Below are positions 55,250-64,000 of a DNA stretch of 64,000 bases, in pieces (the first letter of the stretch is position 1; each line of letters starts with the position of its first letter). The stretch covers positions 1 through 64,000 of the forward strand of contig JAJPKP010000055.1 of NCBI GenBank assembly GCA_021323675.1, in the 5' to 3' direction. The translations under genes were made by a program, and so were the position numbers. The DNA comes from Pseudomonadota bacterium. Its GTDB lineage: Bacteria > Desulfobacterota > Binatia > Binatales > Binataceae. The notes beneath the pieces are model-generated. The model saw nothing but the letters and a program-made list of their open reading frames with translations. It was not told the origin of the DNA and searched no databases.

Positions 55250-56116
55250 TTACTCGAACACGATCGTGCGATTGTTATGCGTCAGCACCTGTTTGTTCAG
55301 ATGCGCTCGAACGGCTTTGGCCAGCACTATTACCTCGAGGTCTTTTCCCTTGCGCGCGAGGTCCGCAATCGTGTCGCGATGGGTGACGGCGGTGGTCGCC
55401 TGCGCGATGATCGGCCCGGCATCGAGCTCTTCCGTTACGTAATGGGCGGTTGCGCCGATTAGCTTCACTCCTCGCTCGTGCGCCTGCTTGTACGGCCGCG
55501 GACCCGCGAAAGCCGGCAGAAAGCTGTGATGTATATTTACGATCGGCTTCTGCCACCTCTTCAAAAAATCGCCCGACAGCACCTGCATATAGCGCGCGAG
55601 CACGACCGTGTCCGCGCGAAGCTCTGCCAGCCGCTCAAGCAGCCGCGCCTCCGCCTGCGGCTTGCCGTCCTTCTGGACGGGAATGACTTCGAAGGGTACT
55701 TCGAACGGCCGCGCAAGCGGTTCCAGGTCCGGATGATTGCTGATCACCCCGACAATGTCCGCATCCAGCTCGCCGAAGCGATGGCGGCTCAGCAGGTCCA
55801 TCATGCAATGCGCGAGGCGCGACACCATGATGACCATCCGGTCGCGCTTCGCCGCGTCATAGAGATGCCATCGCAACTTCTCCCACGGCATCAGTTGAGG
55901 CAGAGTCGCGTTCAGATCCCGGGTCAGCTCGGAGAGAGGAGCTTTCAGAGTTTCGAAATAGATTCGCCAGAAGAAATGGCCGTCCTCGTCGTCCGTGTAT
56001 TGGTCCGACGTGATAATATTGCATCCCAGTTCGAACAGGTGGCCCGCAACCCGCGCGATTATTCCGGGGCGATCGATGCATGAAATCAGCAGGATAGCTT
56101 TTTCTGAATCGGCCAC
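55250..56116 (-). CDS. purU: Formyltetrahydrofolate deformylase
   Basis: PurU hydrolyses 10-formyl-THF to formate and THF, balancing one-carbon pools. The 288-residue protein has an N-terminal ACT domain (about residues 6-85) and a formyltransferase-like domain with NIHHSFLPAF and ELDAGPII carrying the catalytic His and Asp. The start is GTG 56116 with AAAGGAGA eight bases upstream. The C-terminus lies convergent with nuoN. Confidence 0.94.
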   Translation of the reverse strand: MADSEKAILLISCIDRPGIIARVAGHLFELGCNIITSDQYTDDEDGHFFWRIYFETLKAPLSELTRDLNATLPQLMPWEKLRWHLYDAAKRDRMVIMVSRLAHCMMDLLSRHRFGELDADIVGVISNHPDLEPLARPFEVPFEVIPVQKDGKPQAEARLLERLAELRADTVVLARYMQVLSGDFLKRWQKPIVNIHHSFLPAFAGPRPYKQAHERGVKLIGATAHYVTEELDAGPIIAQATTAVTHRDTIADLARKGKDLEVIVLAKAVRAHLNKQVLTHNNRTIVFE

Positions 56117-56279
56117 GCGCGAATTCTCCTTTCCAGACTGCCAAGCTGATTCTAATGGCGCTCTTTGCCCGCGTTCAAACGGCGTCCGGCGATCTTGTCG
56201 GCTGCCTTTCCACGCGAGAAGAAGGCCCAATCCCGCACGGATTAAGGCCGGCGGATGATGCCGCGGAGCAGGTTCCCAG

Positions 56280-57152
56280 ATGCCTTCGAATCAAAGCGGC
56301 GCGCCAGGCAACCCGGGAGTGCTGTTCGTCGTCGCAACTCCGATCGGCAATCCGGATGACATTTCCGCTCGCGCGCTCAAGGTGCTCGCCGACGCCGACC
56401 TGATCGCTTGCGAGGACACGCGCCGCACCGGCCAGATGCTCGCCGCGCGCGGCCTCAGAAAGCATCTCGTCTCGCACTATGAGCACAACGAAGAACGCCG
56501 CGTCCCCGAGCTGATAGCGCGATTGAAGGACGGAGCCACGGTTGCGTTGGTCACCGATGCGGGAACGCCTGCCATCTCCGACCCCGGCTATCGACTGGTG
56601 CGAGCCGCTCATGAAGCGGGAGTTACCGTCCAGTCTGTTCCTGGCCCGTCGGCTGCCATCGCCGCATTGTCGATCGCGGGATTGCCGACCGATCGATTCG
56701 TCTTCGAAGGCTTCCTTCCCACCCGCGAAGGCCAGCTTCACAAAAGGCTGGAAGCTCTCGCCCGTGAACCGCGGACCATCGTTTTCTATGAGGCTGCTCG
56801 CCGCCTTGCCGATACACTTGGGGCGATGGCCGCGGCATTCGGTGAAGATCGGGAAGCGGCGGTCGTGCGAGAAGCCACGAAGGTTCACGAAGAAACCGTG
56901 CGAGGCACGCTGGGGCAACTGGCGGACCGGTTCAGGAACTCGGAGGTGCTGGGCGAAATAACGATCGTGGTTGGGGGAGCCAAAGAAGAAGGCCCCGCCT
57001 CGGGTTCAGCCGCAACCGTCGACAGCCTGATGAAGGAAGGCCTGAGCCTGAAGCAGGCCAGCTCCATCGTCGCCAAACTGACCGGCCGCAGCCGCCGCGA
57101 GGTTTACCAGGAAGCGCTGGCAAGACGCGCCCAAAGCGGCGATCGCGACTAG
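56280..57152 (+). CDS. rsmI: 16S rRNA (cytidine1402-2'-O)-methyltransferase
   Basis: RsmI 2'-O-methylates C1402 of 16S rRNA. The 290-residue protein begins with VVATPIGNPDDISARAL, followed by EDTRRTG and TDAGTPAISDPG, the tetrapyrrole-methylase-fold signatures. A C-terminal RsmI-specific segment is included. It is divergent from purU with a 163-base gap. Confidence 0.96.
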   Translation: MPSNQSGAPGNPGVLFVVATPIGNPDDISARALKVLADADLIACEDTRRTGQMLAARGLRKHLVSHYEHNEERRVPELIARLKDGATVALVTDAGTPAISDPGYRLVRAAHEAGVTVQSVPGPSAAIAALSIAGLPTDRFVFEGFLPTREGQLHKRLEALAREPRTIVFYEAARRLADTLGAMAAAFGEDREAAVVREATKVHEETVRGTLGQLADRFRNSEVLGEITIVVGGAKEEGPASGSAATVDSLMKEGLSLKQASSIVAKLTGRSRREVYQEALARRAQSGDRD

Positions 57153-57267
57153 CAGCCGCGCGGCCAATTTCGCCGGGATCGTCATCGGCGCAAGCCCGCG
57201 ATGGATACAAAAATCTTCGTCCCGCGAACGGCTAGCCGCGGACAATCGTCCGGAGGCGAGGTGATTG

Positions 57268-58041
57268 TCACGCAGCCCGGAAATATTGCCCGGGAGTCTG
57301 TCCGAAGGTTTCGCGAAACGCCGCGATAAAGGCGCTTGGACTGTCATAGCCGACCTCGATCGCCACGTTCGTCACCGCCTCGCCCGCGGCAAGCATCCGC
57401 AGCGCGTGGCTCAGCCGGAATTGCTGGCGCCATCTGCCGAAGCCCATTCCTGTCTGCGATTTGAACAGCCGCTCGATCGTGCGCTTGCTGCCGCCAGCCA
57501 GCCGCGCGAGATCGCTCAGCGGCCTTCGCTCCGACGGTTTCTCCTGCAGCAGTGACGCGACCAGCTTCGCGCGTCGATCGGTAGGCATCGGAAGATGAAT
57601 CGCCTGTGACTCCATGAGCTCGAGATGGTCGAGCAGCACGGGCACCAGATGGGCGTGCAGCGGAATCCGCGAGTTAAGGCCCTTCAATTCCGACGTTCGC
57701 AGGATCAGCTCGCGCAGCAGCGGCGAGATATTGACGACCCGGCATCGGAGCGGAAGCGAATCGCTAATGGTTGGGACCACGTAAAGCGCGCGCAGCGACA
57801 CATGCCCCGACATTTCAACCGAATGCCGTGTGTGCGCGGGAATCCAGACGCCTCGATGCGTAGGTGCGACCCACGCCGCTTCATCCGTGCGGACCGTGAA
57901 CACGCCCTGCGATGCGAAGGTGAGCTGATGCCAGGGATGGGAATGCGGTTTGATCACATCGCCGTGCGAATATTCACCGGCCAACCCGGCGCGGATTTTG
58001 TACTTGCGCGAATCGAAAAACCAATGACGCTTTTTCGACAT
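57268..58041 (-). CDS. AraC-family transcriptional regulator with cupin domain
   Basis: The 257-residue product has an N-terminal cupin-like effector domain (HSHPWHQLTFASQGV near residue 35) and a C-terminal AraC DNA-binding domain with two helix-turn-helices (LARLAGGSKRTIERLFKSQ and AIEVGYDSPSAFIAAFRETF). ATG 58041 is chosen on domain start; the frame is open to 58155. The inducer is unknown. It is divergent from aroQ. Confidence 0.9.
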   Translation of the reverse strand: MSKKRHWFFDSRKYKIRAGLAGEYSHGDVIKPHSHPWHQLTFASQGVFTVRTDEAAWVAPTHRGVWIPAHTRHSVEMSGHVSLRALYVVPTISDSLPLRCRVVNISPLLRELILRTSELKGLNSRIPLHAHLVPVLLDHLELMESQAIHLPMPTDRRAKLVASLLQEKPSERRPLSDLARLAGGSKRTIERLFKSQTGMGFGRWRQQFRLSHALRMLAAGEAVTNVAIEVGYDSPSAFIAAFRETFGQTPGQYFRAA

Positions 58042-58209
58042 CGACTTCAACTCTAGCGCAACACCGTCATGTCGCGAAAAGGCGAAAGACCGGAGAATAT
58101 CGGGCGCCTGCCATATCGAACTTATCGGAACCTGTCGCAACGGTCGCTCGATCACTTTGCGATCCTGCCGCGTTGCACCCGCTTGAAGTCGGGATTGTGG
58201 TAGGATTCA

Positions 58210-58737
58210 ATGCCGCGAGGAGCTGTTGGGGTAGTGACGCGGAAAAAGGGAGCTTCCAGGCCGTCTGGCGACCAGCCTGAACCTTCCCGCGCGGTTCGCG
58301 TGCTGGTGCTCCACGGCCCCAACCTCAACCTGCTGGGCGAGCGCGAGCCTGAAGTTTACGGACGCACCACGCTTGGCGATATCGACCGGGAGTTGCAGCG
58401 GCTCGGAGGCGAGCTAGGGATGACGGTCGAGACGTTTCAGTCCAATTCAGAGGGCGCGATCGTCGATCGCATTCAGCAAGCTCGCAACAACGCCGACATA
58501 ATCCTGATAAACCCTGGCGCCTACACTCACACGAGCATCGCGATTCGCGACGCATTCGCCGCAATCGCCGTGCCGGTAATTGAAGTGCACCTGTCCAACG
58601 TCTACAAACGCGAGACCTTCCGCCATCATTCGACCATCGCCGATTTGGCGGTCGGGCGAATTATGGGGTTTGGAGCGGACAGCTACTATCTCGCGCTGCG
58701 CGCGGCGGCCAGAATTGCGGCGGCCGGAGGAAGGTGA
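58210..58737 (+). CDS. aroQ: 3-dehydroquinate dehydratase, type II
   Basis: AroQ performs the third shikimate step, a trans dehydration. The core has [33 protein letters not shown] and [11 protein letters not shown] with the catalytic Tyr and His. From ATG 58210 the protein is 175 residues with a 30-residue basic lead; a GTG at 58300 gives the usual 145-residue form, so the start is uncertain. The order aroQ-accB-accC is common in bacteria, but efp, usually found between, is absent here. Confidence 0.93.
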   Translation: MPRGAVGVVTRKKGASRPSGDQPEPSRAVRVLVLHGPNLNLLGEREPEVYGRTTLGDIDRELQRLGGELGMTVETFQSNSEGAIVDRIQQARNNADIILINPGAYTHTSIAIRDAFAAIAVPVIEVHLSNVYKRETFRHHSTIADLAVGRIMGFGADSYYLALRAAARIAAAGGR

Positions 58738-58785
58738 CAACGGTTCGCGCGACGGCGGGACGCGTGCCATGATCTCGGAGACGGA

Positions 58786-59259
58786 ATGGAAGTTCGAGAA
58801 ATAAAGGCTCTGATCAACTTGATGACCGACCATGGGCTGGTCGAGCTGGAGATCGAGGACAAGAAGGGCAAGGTGCGGCTGGTTCGCGGCGTGCCGAGCC
58901 ATGCGGCGGAACCCAACTCCGCGCCCCATCCCGCGCTTGCTGCTGCGAAGCCTGGGAAATCCGCCGCCAAGCAGAAATCCGCCGGAAGCGCCGCCCCCGA
59001 GATCGAGCTTGCGGAAAATCAGCAGTTCATCGAGAGCCCGATGGTGGGGACGTTTTACCGGGCTCCATCGCCCGATGCCGCCCCATTTGTGGAGGAGGGA
59101 GGATCGGTGCGCAAAGGCCAGACAGTCTGTATTATTGAAGCGATGAAAATGATGAACGAAATTGAGGCGCCCGCCGCCGGACGCATCGTGAAGATACTGG
59201 TGGACAATGCCCAGCCCGTCGAGTACGGACAGGCGTTGATGGTGCTGGAGGTTGGCTGA
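58786..59259 (+). CDS. accB: Acetyl-CoA carboxylase biotin carboxyl carrier protein
   Basis: AccB is the biotin carrier of acetyl-CoA carboxylase, feeding malonyl-CoA into fatty-acid synthesis. The 157-residue protein has a flexible Ala-, Pro- and Lys-rich linker (about 36-75) and a C-terminal biotinyl domain with the target K121 in EAMKMMNEI. It sits 49 bases after aroQ and 17 before accC. Confidence 0.96.
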   Translation: MEVREIKALINLMTDHGLVELEIEDKKGKVRLVRGVPSHAAEPNSAPHPALAAAKPGKSAAKQKSAGSAAPEIELAENQQFIESPMVGTFYRAPSPDAAPFVEEGGSVRKGQTVCIIEAMKMMNEIEAPAAGRIVKILVDNAQPVEYGQALMVLEVG

Positions 59260-59275
59260 ACTCTCAAATCCGACA

Positions 59276-60658
59276 ATGTTCAAAAAACTGTTGGTCGCTA
59301 ATCGAGGCACGATCGCAATCCGTATAATCCGGGCGTGCCACGAACTGGGCATCCCCACCGTTGCCGTCTATTCCACCGCGGACAAGGACGCCCTTCACGT
59401 GCGGATGGCCGACGAGTCAGTATGCATCGGACCGCCGGCGGCCGAGGACAGCTACCTAAGCATCCCCTCCATCCTCAGCGCCGCTCTTACCTACGGCGCG
59501 GACGCGGTCCATCCGGGCTATGGATTTCTTTCGGAGAACGGCGATTTCGCTGAAGCATGCCATCGATCCGGCCTCAAGTTCGTGGGGCCCCGCGCCCGGC
59601 ATATTCGCCTGATGGGCGACAAGCCGCGCGCGCGCCGCATCATGAAGCGCGCCGGTGTTCCGGTCCTGCCCGGCAGCGATGGGAAGGGCGTCACCGAGGT
59701 TCGCGAAGCGCTCGCTGATGCGAAGCGGCTTGGATTTCCGGTTCTGATCAAGGCGGCGGCCGGAGGCGGCGGCAAAGGGATGCGAATCGTGCGCGATGCC
59801 AGGGAGCTGGAGCGGTTGTTTCCGCTGGCACGCGCCGAGAGCGAGGCGGCATTCAGCTCCCGCACGATGTATTTGGAGAAGTATCTCGAACACGCCCGCC
59901 ACGTCGAGTTTCAAATCGTCGCCGACAATTTCCGCAACGCCATCCATCTGGGCGAGCGCGACTGCTCGATCCAGCGCCGCCATCAGAAGGTAATCGAGGA
60001 ATCTCCCTGTCCGGTCCTGACGCCGCGCCTGCGCGAGAAGATGGGCAAGGCGGCGGTCCGCGCGGCCGAAGTCGTCGGCTATTCCAACGTCGGCACCGTT
60101 GAATTCCTGCTCGCCCCCGACGGCCAGTTCTACTTCATCGAGATGAACACCCGCATCCAGGTCGAGCATGGAGTCACCGAGATGGTGACCGGGATCGATC
60201 TGATCAAGGAGAGCATCCGGCTCGCGGGCGGCGAGCCGCTGCGGATCAAGCAGCGGCAGGTCAGCTTCGAGGGAAGCGCGATGGAATTCCGCATCTATGC
60301 GGAAGACCCCGACCGGCATATTCCCTCGCCGGGCCTGGTCTCGAATCATCATCCGCCGGGTGGCTTGGGTGTGCGGGTCGAGACCGCCCTTTACGATGGC
60401 TATCGCGTGCCGGTGCATTACGATCCGCTGGTCGCGAAGCTGATCGTGCATTCGGAGAGCCGCGAGTTGACGATGGTGCGGGCGCGGGCCGCGCTTCGCG
60501 AGTACCTGATCGACGGCATCAGGACCAACATCCCGCTCCATCTCAAGATCCTTCACGATCCGGATTTTCAGCGAGGAAATTTTTCCACGGGCTTTCTCAA
60601 GCGCTATGAGCCTGCCCCTCGTGAATCTGCCGAAGCGCCCGCCGCAAAAGCCTCTTGA
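59276..60658 (+). CDS. accC: Acetyl-CoA carboxylase biotin carboxylase subunit
   Basis: AccC carboxylates biotin on AccB with ATP and bicarbonate. The 460-residue protein has the opening KLLVANRGTIAIRIIRAC, the ATP-grasp glycine loop KAAAGGGGKGMR, and the catalytic ERDCSIQRRHQK and FIEMNTRIQVEH. One oddity is that the last motif reads EHGVTEM where EHPVTEM is usual. ATG 59276 is chosen; a TTG at 59252 overlapping accB is possible. No accA or accD is in this window. Confidence 0.95.
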   Translation: MFKKLLVANRGTIAIRIIRACHELGIPTVAVYSTADKDALHVRMADESVCIGPPAAEDSYLSIPSILSAALTYGADAVHPGYGFLSENGDFAEACHRSGLKFVGPRARHIRLMGDKPRARRIMKRAGVPVLPGSDGKGVTEVREALADAKRLGFPVLIKAAAGGGGKGMRIVRDARELERLFPLARAESEAAFSSRTMYLEKYLEHARHVEFQIVADNFRNAIHLGERDCSIQRRHQKVIEESPCPVLTPRLREKMGKAAVRAAEVVGYSNVGTVEFLLAPDGQFYFIEMNTRIQVEHGVTEMVTGIDLIKESIRLAGGEPLRIKQRQVSFEGSAMEFRIYAEDPDRHIPSPGLVSNHHPPGGLGVRVETALYDGYRVPVHYDPLVAKLIVHSESRELTMVRARAALREYLIDGIRTNIPLHLKILHDPDFQRGNFSTGFLKRYEPAPRESAEAPAAKAS

Positions 60659-60716
60659 CCGCGGCGCATCGCGAATCGATTGATAGTTTATGGCCTCGCG
60701 CGCGGTTGATTTAGCC

Positions 60717-61739
60717 ATGCGAAAAGTTCTGCTTGCTCTTATCGCGATAGCCCTCTGGGCGGGATCGGCCCTTGCCCAGCCTCAGATTCCCGGAATCAAT
60801 GCCGCGCCTCCGGGCCCGCAACCCAAGGTCCAGGTCATCAACCCGCTTTATGATTTTGGAACCGCGCTCGAAGGCAAGATGGTCGAGCATACGTTCAAAA
60901 TCAAAAACGTCGGCAAAGGCGAACTGATCATCCGCGGGATGAAGACATCGTGCGGATGTACCGCCGCCACTCCGACCAAAAACCATCTGGCGCCAGGCGA
61001 GGAAACTGACATCTCGGTCGGCTTCGACACGCATTTCCAGAAAGGCCATCAGGTCCGGACCATCACCGCGTATACCAACGATCCCGACACGCCCCAGGCG
61101 ATCATGACGATGCAGGGAATCGTCAAGCAGCAGGTCTCCGCAACACCGTCCCAGGTGGCGTTCGGGACCGTCCGCAAGGGCACTTCGGCCACCCAGGAGG
61201 TGGCGATTGCCGATCTGACCAATCAGAAAGGATTCAAAGTCAGCTCTGCCACCAACTCCAGCCCCTATATCAAGGTCACCCAGGAACAGGGCAAGGACGG
61301 CAAGCCCGGGACGGCGCTCAAGGTGGAGCTGCTGCCTACGATGCCGCCCGGCGCGTTCGACGACACGATCAAGGTGATTACGAACCGCGTGCCGCTCCAG
61401 ATCGATGTGTTCGGCACGGTGACGGGCGATCTGAGCATCGATCCCGCCCAGGTTTCCTTCGGCATCGTGCCGCGGGGTCAGGATGTCGTCAGAATCCTGA
61501 AACTCTCGAATGCGGGCAGCCGCGACGTGAAAGTCCTCGATGTGACGAGTTCCGTCCCCTCCGTGGTCGGGTCGGCTGAAGCGGTCAAACCGGGAAAAGA
61601 ATACCGCATAACGGTTACCCTGCGGCGGGGCACCCCGGATGGTCAATTGCGGGGCCAGCTCGCGATCAAAACCGACGATCCGGATCAGGGCACGGTCAGC
61701 GTCCCGTTCTACGCAATTGTCGGTCAATTCAAGATCTAG
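60717..61739 (+). CDS. Secreted DUF1573 protein
   Basis: The 340-residue product has a clear signal peptide (residues 1-22, MRKVLLALIAIALWAGSALAQ) and a following DUF1573 immunoglobulin-like domain. It contains the family motif IRGMKTSCGCTAATPTKNHL, with the CGC pair, and LAPGEETDISVGFDT. Two further beta-rich repeats follow. The function is unknown; the fold is common in periplasmic proteins. ATG 60717 is preferred to 60690 because it begins the signal peptide. Confidence 0.88.
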   Translation: MRKVLLALIAIALWAGSALAQPQIPGINAAPPGPQPKVQVINPLYDFGTALEGKMVEHTFKIKNVGKGELIIRGMKTSCGCTAATPTKNHLAPGEETDISVGFDTHFQKGHQVRTITAYTNDPDTPQAIMTMQGIVKQQVSATPSQVAFGTVRKGTSATQEVAIADLTNQKGFKVSSATNSSPYIKVTQEQGKDGKPGTALKVELLPTMPPGAFDDTIKVITNRVPLQIDVFGTVTGDLSIDPAQVSFGIVPRGQDVVRILKLSNAGSRDVKVLDVTSSVPSVVGSAEAVKPGKEYRITVTLRRGTPDGQLRGQLAIKTDDPDQGTVSVPFYAIVGQFKI

Positions 61740-61998
61740 TTTCGATTTTTAAGCCAGTTCGCTCCCGAAAAACCGGGGCGAAAACGAGATTTCACAAGCC
61801 CGATCCTGGCTCGCAGTTTCGCCTTCGAAGCGGACACAAGGGCTGGCGGACGAAAAGACCATCGATCGCCGGCTTGGAGCGCGTCGGGCTTCACCGGGCA
61901 TTCGCCTTCTGATCGTTTCGGCTTGTCTCCAAAGCCGATCCCTTCGTATATTTCGATCAGGCCTCGATCTTGCGTCCGAGCATTGCGGAAGAATCTCG

Positions 61999-62886
61999 AT
62001 GGCTAGGGTGCGAAGATTCAATCCGTTCGCTTTCCTTCTGCAAAAGCTTTCCGATTTTGCGGTCAAGGTACTGACCAAGCCGCTTCGGACCTACGAGCTT
62101 CACGTCCCCAACGATATGGCGAATCTGAAGCGCCATATCCGCAAGGGCGACGTGGTGCTGGTCGAAGGCAACGAGCGCATCAGCGAATGCATCAAGTACC
62201 TCACGCAGAGTTCCTGGTCGCATTCGGCGCTGTTTGTCGGCGATGAACCGCTGCGGCGCAATCCGAAGCAGCGCGAGGAATTGATCGCGCAGTTTGGCGA
62301 TGATGCGCACTTCCTCATCGTCGAGGCCCTGGTAGAAAGCGGCGTAGTCCTTTCGCCGCTGACCAAATACAGGGACTTCAATATCCGCGTATGCCGTCCC
62401 TACAATCTCTCCTCACCGGATCTTGCCGAGGTGATGGACGAGGCGCTGCGGAGCGTGGGCGCCACCTACGACATCAAGAATGTCGTCGATCTCGCGCGCT
62501 ACTTTTTGCCGGTGAGCCTGATCCCGCGCAGCCTGCGGCGCAAGGCGCTGCAGTTCGGCAGCGGCGAACCGACCCGAGTCATCTGCTCGAGCCTGCTGGC
62601 GACCTGCTTCAACCGCGTGCGATTTCCGATCATCCCGCGCGTCGAGCAGTTGCCCGAGACCCCCGCTTCCGGGAGCCGCCGGCTCGCACTTTGGCCACGG
62701 CGGGCGCAGGAGCCCCCGGGGATCTGGCGCCAGGTCTCTCCGACGCTGGTAACGCCGCGAGATTTCGATCTGTCGCCCTACTTCGAGATCGTGAAGTTTA
62801 ATATTATCGAGAGCATGCGGTTCGATTACCGGAAGATCAGATGGGCGGACGATCTTCCGCCGGCGCAGATCAAGAAGGGCGCCTGA
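61999..62886 (+). CDS. YiiX/YebB-like permuted NlpC/P60 protein
   Basis: This 295-residue protein is of the circularly permuted papain-like NlpC/P60 superfamily. The likely catalytic residues are H75 (SSWSHSALFVG), an acidic partner E109 (IVEAL) and C196 (RVICSSLLATCF), where the Cys lies C-terminal as in YiiX/YebB relatives. A short amphipathic N-terminus is present but no classic signal peptide. Members are predicted cysteine peptidases, amidases or acyltransferases. It is preceded by 259 bases with no gene. Confidence 0.8.
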   Translation: MARVRRFNPFAFLLQKLSDFAVKVLTKPLRTYELHVPNDMANLKRHIRKGDVVLVEGNERISECIKYLTQSSWSHSALFVGDEPLRRNPKQREELIAQFGDDAHFLIVEALVESGVVLSPLTKYRDFNIRVCRPYNLSSPDLAEVMDEALRSVGATYDIKNVVDLARYFLPVSLIPRSLRRKALQFGSGEPTRVICSSLLATCFNRVRFPIIPRVEQLPETPASGSRRLALWPRRAQEPPGIWRQVSPTLVTPRDFDLSPYFEIVKFNIIESMRFDYRKIRWADDLPPAQIKKGA

Positions 62887-62913
62887 CCGAATCGACAGCC
62901 AAACAACAACGGG

Positions 62914-63204
62914 GTGGATGACTTGAACGACGAACAGAACCACGGTGGCGGGCGGCGCGAGATCCTCGAAAAAACCATCGCAAAAATACTCCATCGCCAC
63001 TGCAATTTCGGCTGGGCGAACTACTACATCCCCAGCGAAAAGTTTCCCGCGCTCATCGATGAACTGGTGGAGCTGCTGAGCCCCGGCGGCGAAGTCGGCC
63101 ACGAAGAGCTGGTTCAGTTCTTTCTCAATACCCAGCGAACCGCGTCCGTGCAGGACCGCGTCGCGAAGCTCGCTGAAGGTTATATCGTGTACAAACGCGG
63201 TTAG
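62914..63204 (+). CDS. Hypothetical protein
   Basis: This 96-residue soluble protein is rich in charged residues, with a predicted mixed helical profile. I recognise no family. The start is GTG 62914 without a good ribosome site, 27 bases after the NlpC/P60 gene; a TTG at 62923 is possible. The clean codon use and position suggest a real gene. Confidence 0.6.
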   Translation: MDDLNDEQNHGGGRREILEKTIAKILHRHCNFGWANYYIPSEKFPALIDELVELLSPGGEVGHEELVQFFLNTQRTASVQDRVAKLAEGYIVYKRG

Positions 63205-63289
63205 CGTCCATCGTTTGCGCTCGCGCGGAAATCCGGCGGGCGACTATCCCGGGCGCGCAACCGATTTCGATTCCCAAGGAGCACTGCCG

Positions 63290-63805
63290 ATGGATGCGAT
63301 CGAGGCGATCAAAAGCAGACGAGTGCAGCGCGCTTTTGACCCGCGCGAGGTCGAAATCGAAAAGCTCGATCGGATTGCAGACGCCGGACGCCATGCGATG
63401 AGCGCGCGCAACATGCAGCCCTGGCATTTCATCGTAATCCGCAATCGCGCCACTCTGAAAAGGATTGGCGAGCTGTGCTCCACGGGAAGGTTTGTCGGCG
63501 AAGCTCCCGCCGCTATCGTCGTGTTGAAGAACACCGAAAACACCCGATGGGCCGACGTCGATTGCGCGCAGGCGGTCCAAAATATGGCGGTTGCCGGATG
63601 GTCGCTTGGACTCGGCACGTGCTGGGTCGGCAATTTCGACAATGCCGCGTTATGCGAGTTGCTCGGGGTTCAGCCGCCGTGGGCGATTTTCACCGTCCTG
63701 CCCTTCGGGTATCGCGACGCGAAGCGTCCGCCTGAGGCCCGTCCGCTGCGCGCGAAAAGAGATACCGTCCACTACGAGCGGTATGGCAACCAGTCACAGT
63801 CGTAG
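63290..63805 (+). CDS. Nitroreductase-family flavoprotein
   Basis: The 171-residue product begins MDAIEAIKSRRVQRAF with ARNMQPWHFIVI, the FMN-contacting motif of the nitroreductase family. It ends with a typical GWSLGLGTCWVGNFD and LPFGYRDAKRPPEA. It is slightly shorter than most members. The electron acceptor is unknown. AAGGAG precedes the ATG. Confidence 0.88.
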   Translation: MDAIEAIKSRRVQRAFDPREVEIEKLDRIADAGRHAMSARNMQPWHFIVIRNRATLKRIGELCSTGRFVGEAPAAIVVLKNTENTRWADVDCAQAVQNMAVAGWSLGLGTCWVGNFDNAALCELLGVQPPWAIFTVLPFGYRDAKRPPEARPLRAKRDTVHYERYGNQSQS

Positions 63806-63864
63806 CGGCCGCAAAATCTGATAGGATCGCTTGTCAAGAATCTCCGAACGGAAGACCAGGCGTT

Positions 63865-64000
63865 ATGGCAATCAAGCAGCAAAAGCCGTCCGAGGCGTTC
63901 CAGACTTTGAAAACGAATCCCGGCGCGATTTATCTCGACGTCCGCACCGAAGCCGAATTCGCGCAGGGACATCCCGCCGGAGCAATCAACATTCCGGTCG
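63865..64000 (+). CDS. Rhodanese-like protein, 3' end beyond window
   Basis: The visible 45 residues include IYLDVRTEAEFAQGHPAGAINIP, the N-terminal half of a rhodanese domain, before the window edge. The active-site Cys lies outside. ATG 63865 is the first start in frame after the nitroreductase. Confidence 0.85.
   Translation, partial: MAIKQQKPSEAFQTLKTNPGAIYLDVRTEAEFAQGHPAGAINIPV

Noticed and set aside
61749..62078. 109-residue minus-strand open frame
   Set aside because: It has a Ser/Arg-rich composition with no domain, and it overlaps the start of the NlpC/P60 gene; it looks like a chance frame in a 259-base gap.

Overview
The window is a GC-rich bacterial chromosome segment, densely packed and mostly on the + strand, with no rRNA, tRNA, CRISPR array, insertion sequence or prophage that I can see. 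The gene mix suggests a soil or freshwater lineage related to the former Deltaproteobacteria, with Candidatus Binatota (UBP10) my best guess. It includes a large hopanoid operon with a C-3 methylase, a CruF-like carotenoid-type hydratase, many acyl-CoA, SDR and CoA-transferase genes, a LinB-type haloalkane dehalogenase, a DUF1329 protein and complex I. The lineage is an inference from content; no marker here proves it.

Layout. 1-1560: end of the ribosomal alpha operon (rpoA without its first codons, rplQ, terminator). 1598-4862: an alpha/beta hydrolase, a class-C-type serine hydrolase and a Gfo/Idh/MocA oxidoreductase. 5002-17040: a compact hopanoid/squalene operon (TetR, hpnH, ispA, an MDR dehydrogenase, shc, dxr, hpnC, hpnD, hpnE, hpnA, CruF-like), many genes overlapping by a few bases. 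It joins precursor supply (Dxr, IspA), squalene formation by the HpnC/D/E route, cyclisation (Shc) and side-chain addition (HpnH). 17175-20308: two SnoaL-fold proteins, a secreted DUF1329 protein with an apparent C-terminal frameshift, and a divergent TetR regulator with an AT-rich palindrome between them. 20305-22056: hpnG and hpnK, the later hopanoid side-chain enzymes. 22110-26887: GNAT acetyltransferase, M1 aminopeptidase, VOC protein, aldo/keto reductase. 27315-28832: hpnR (C-3 methylase).

28855-43711 is mixed metabolism: PaaG-like crotonase, haloalkane dehalogenase, AGPS-like flavoprotein, MIP18/SufT-like Fe-S factor, TPR protein, two SDRs, 4-alpha-glucanotransferase, class III CoA-transferase, a Vgb-like propeller lipoprotein, a membrane-anchored hydrolase, a Tam-like methyltransferase, an isoaspartyl peptidase, a GT39 transferase and a small membrane protein. 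43847-44509 holds two small zinc-ribbon proteins. 44651-55195 is an 11-subunit complex I operon, nuoABCDHIJKLMN, with no nuoE, nuoF or nuoG. 55250-64000: purU, rsmI, an AraC regulator, aroQ-accB-accC, a DUF1573 secreted protein, a permuted NlpC/P60 protein, a hypothetical, a nitroreductase and the start of a rhodanese protein.

The strongest leads for something undescribed are the two unassigned genes built into the hopanoid operon. One is a zinc MDR dehydrogenase overlapping ispA. The other is a CruF-family membrane hydratase overlapping hpnA, whose natural substrate in this setting could be squalene or another C30 isoprenoid rather than a carotenoid.
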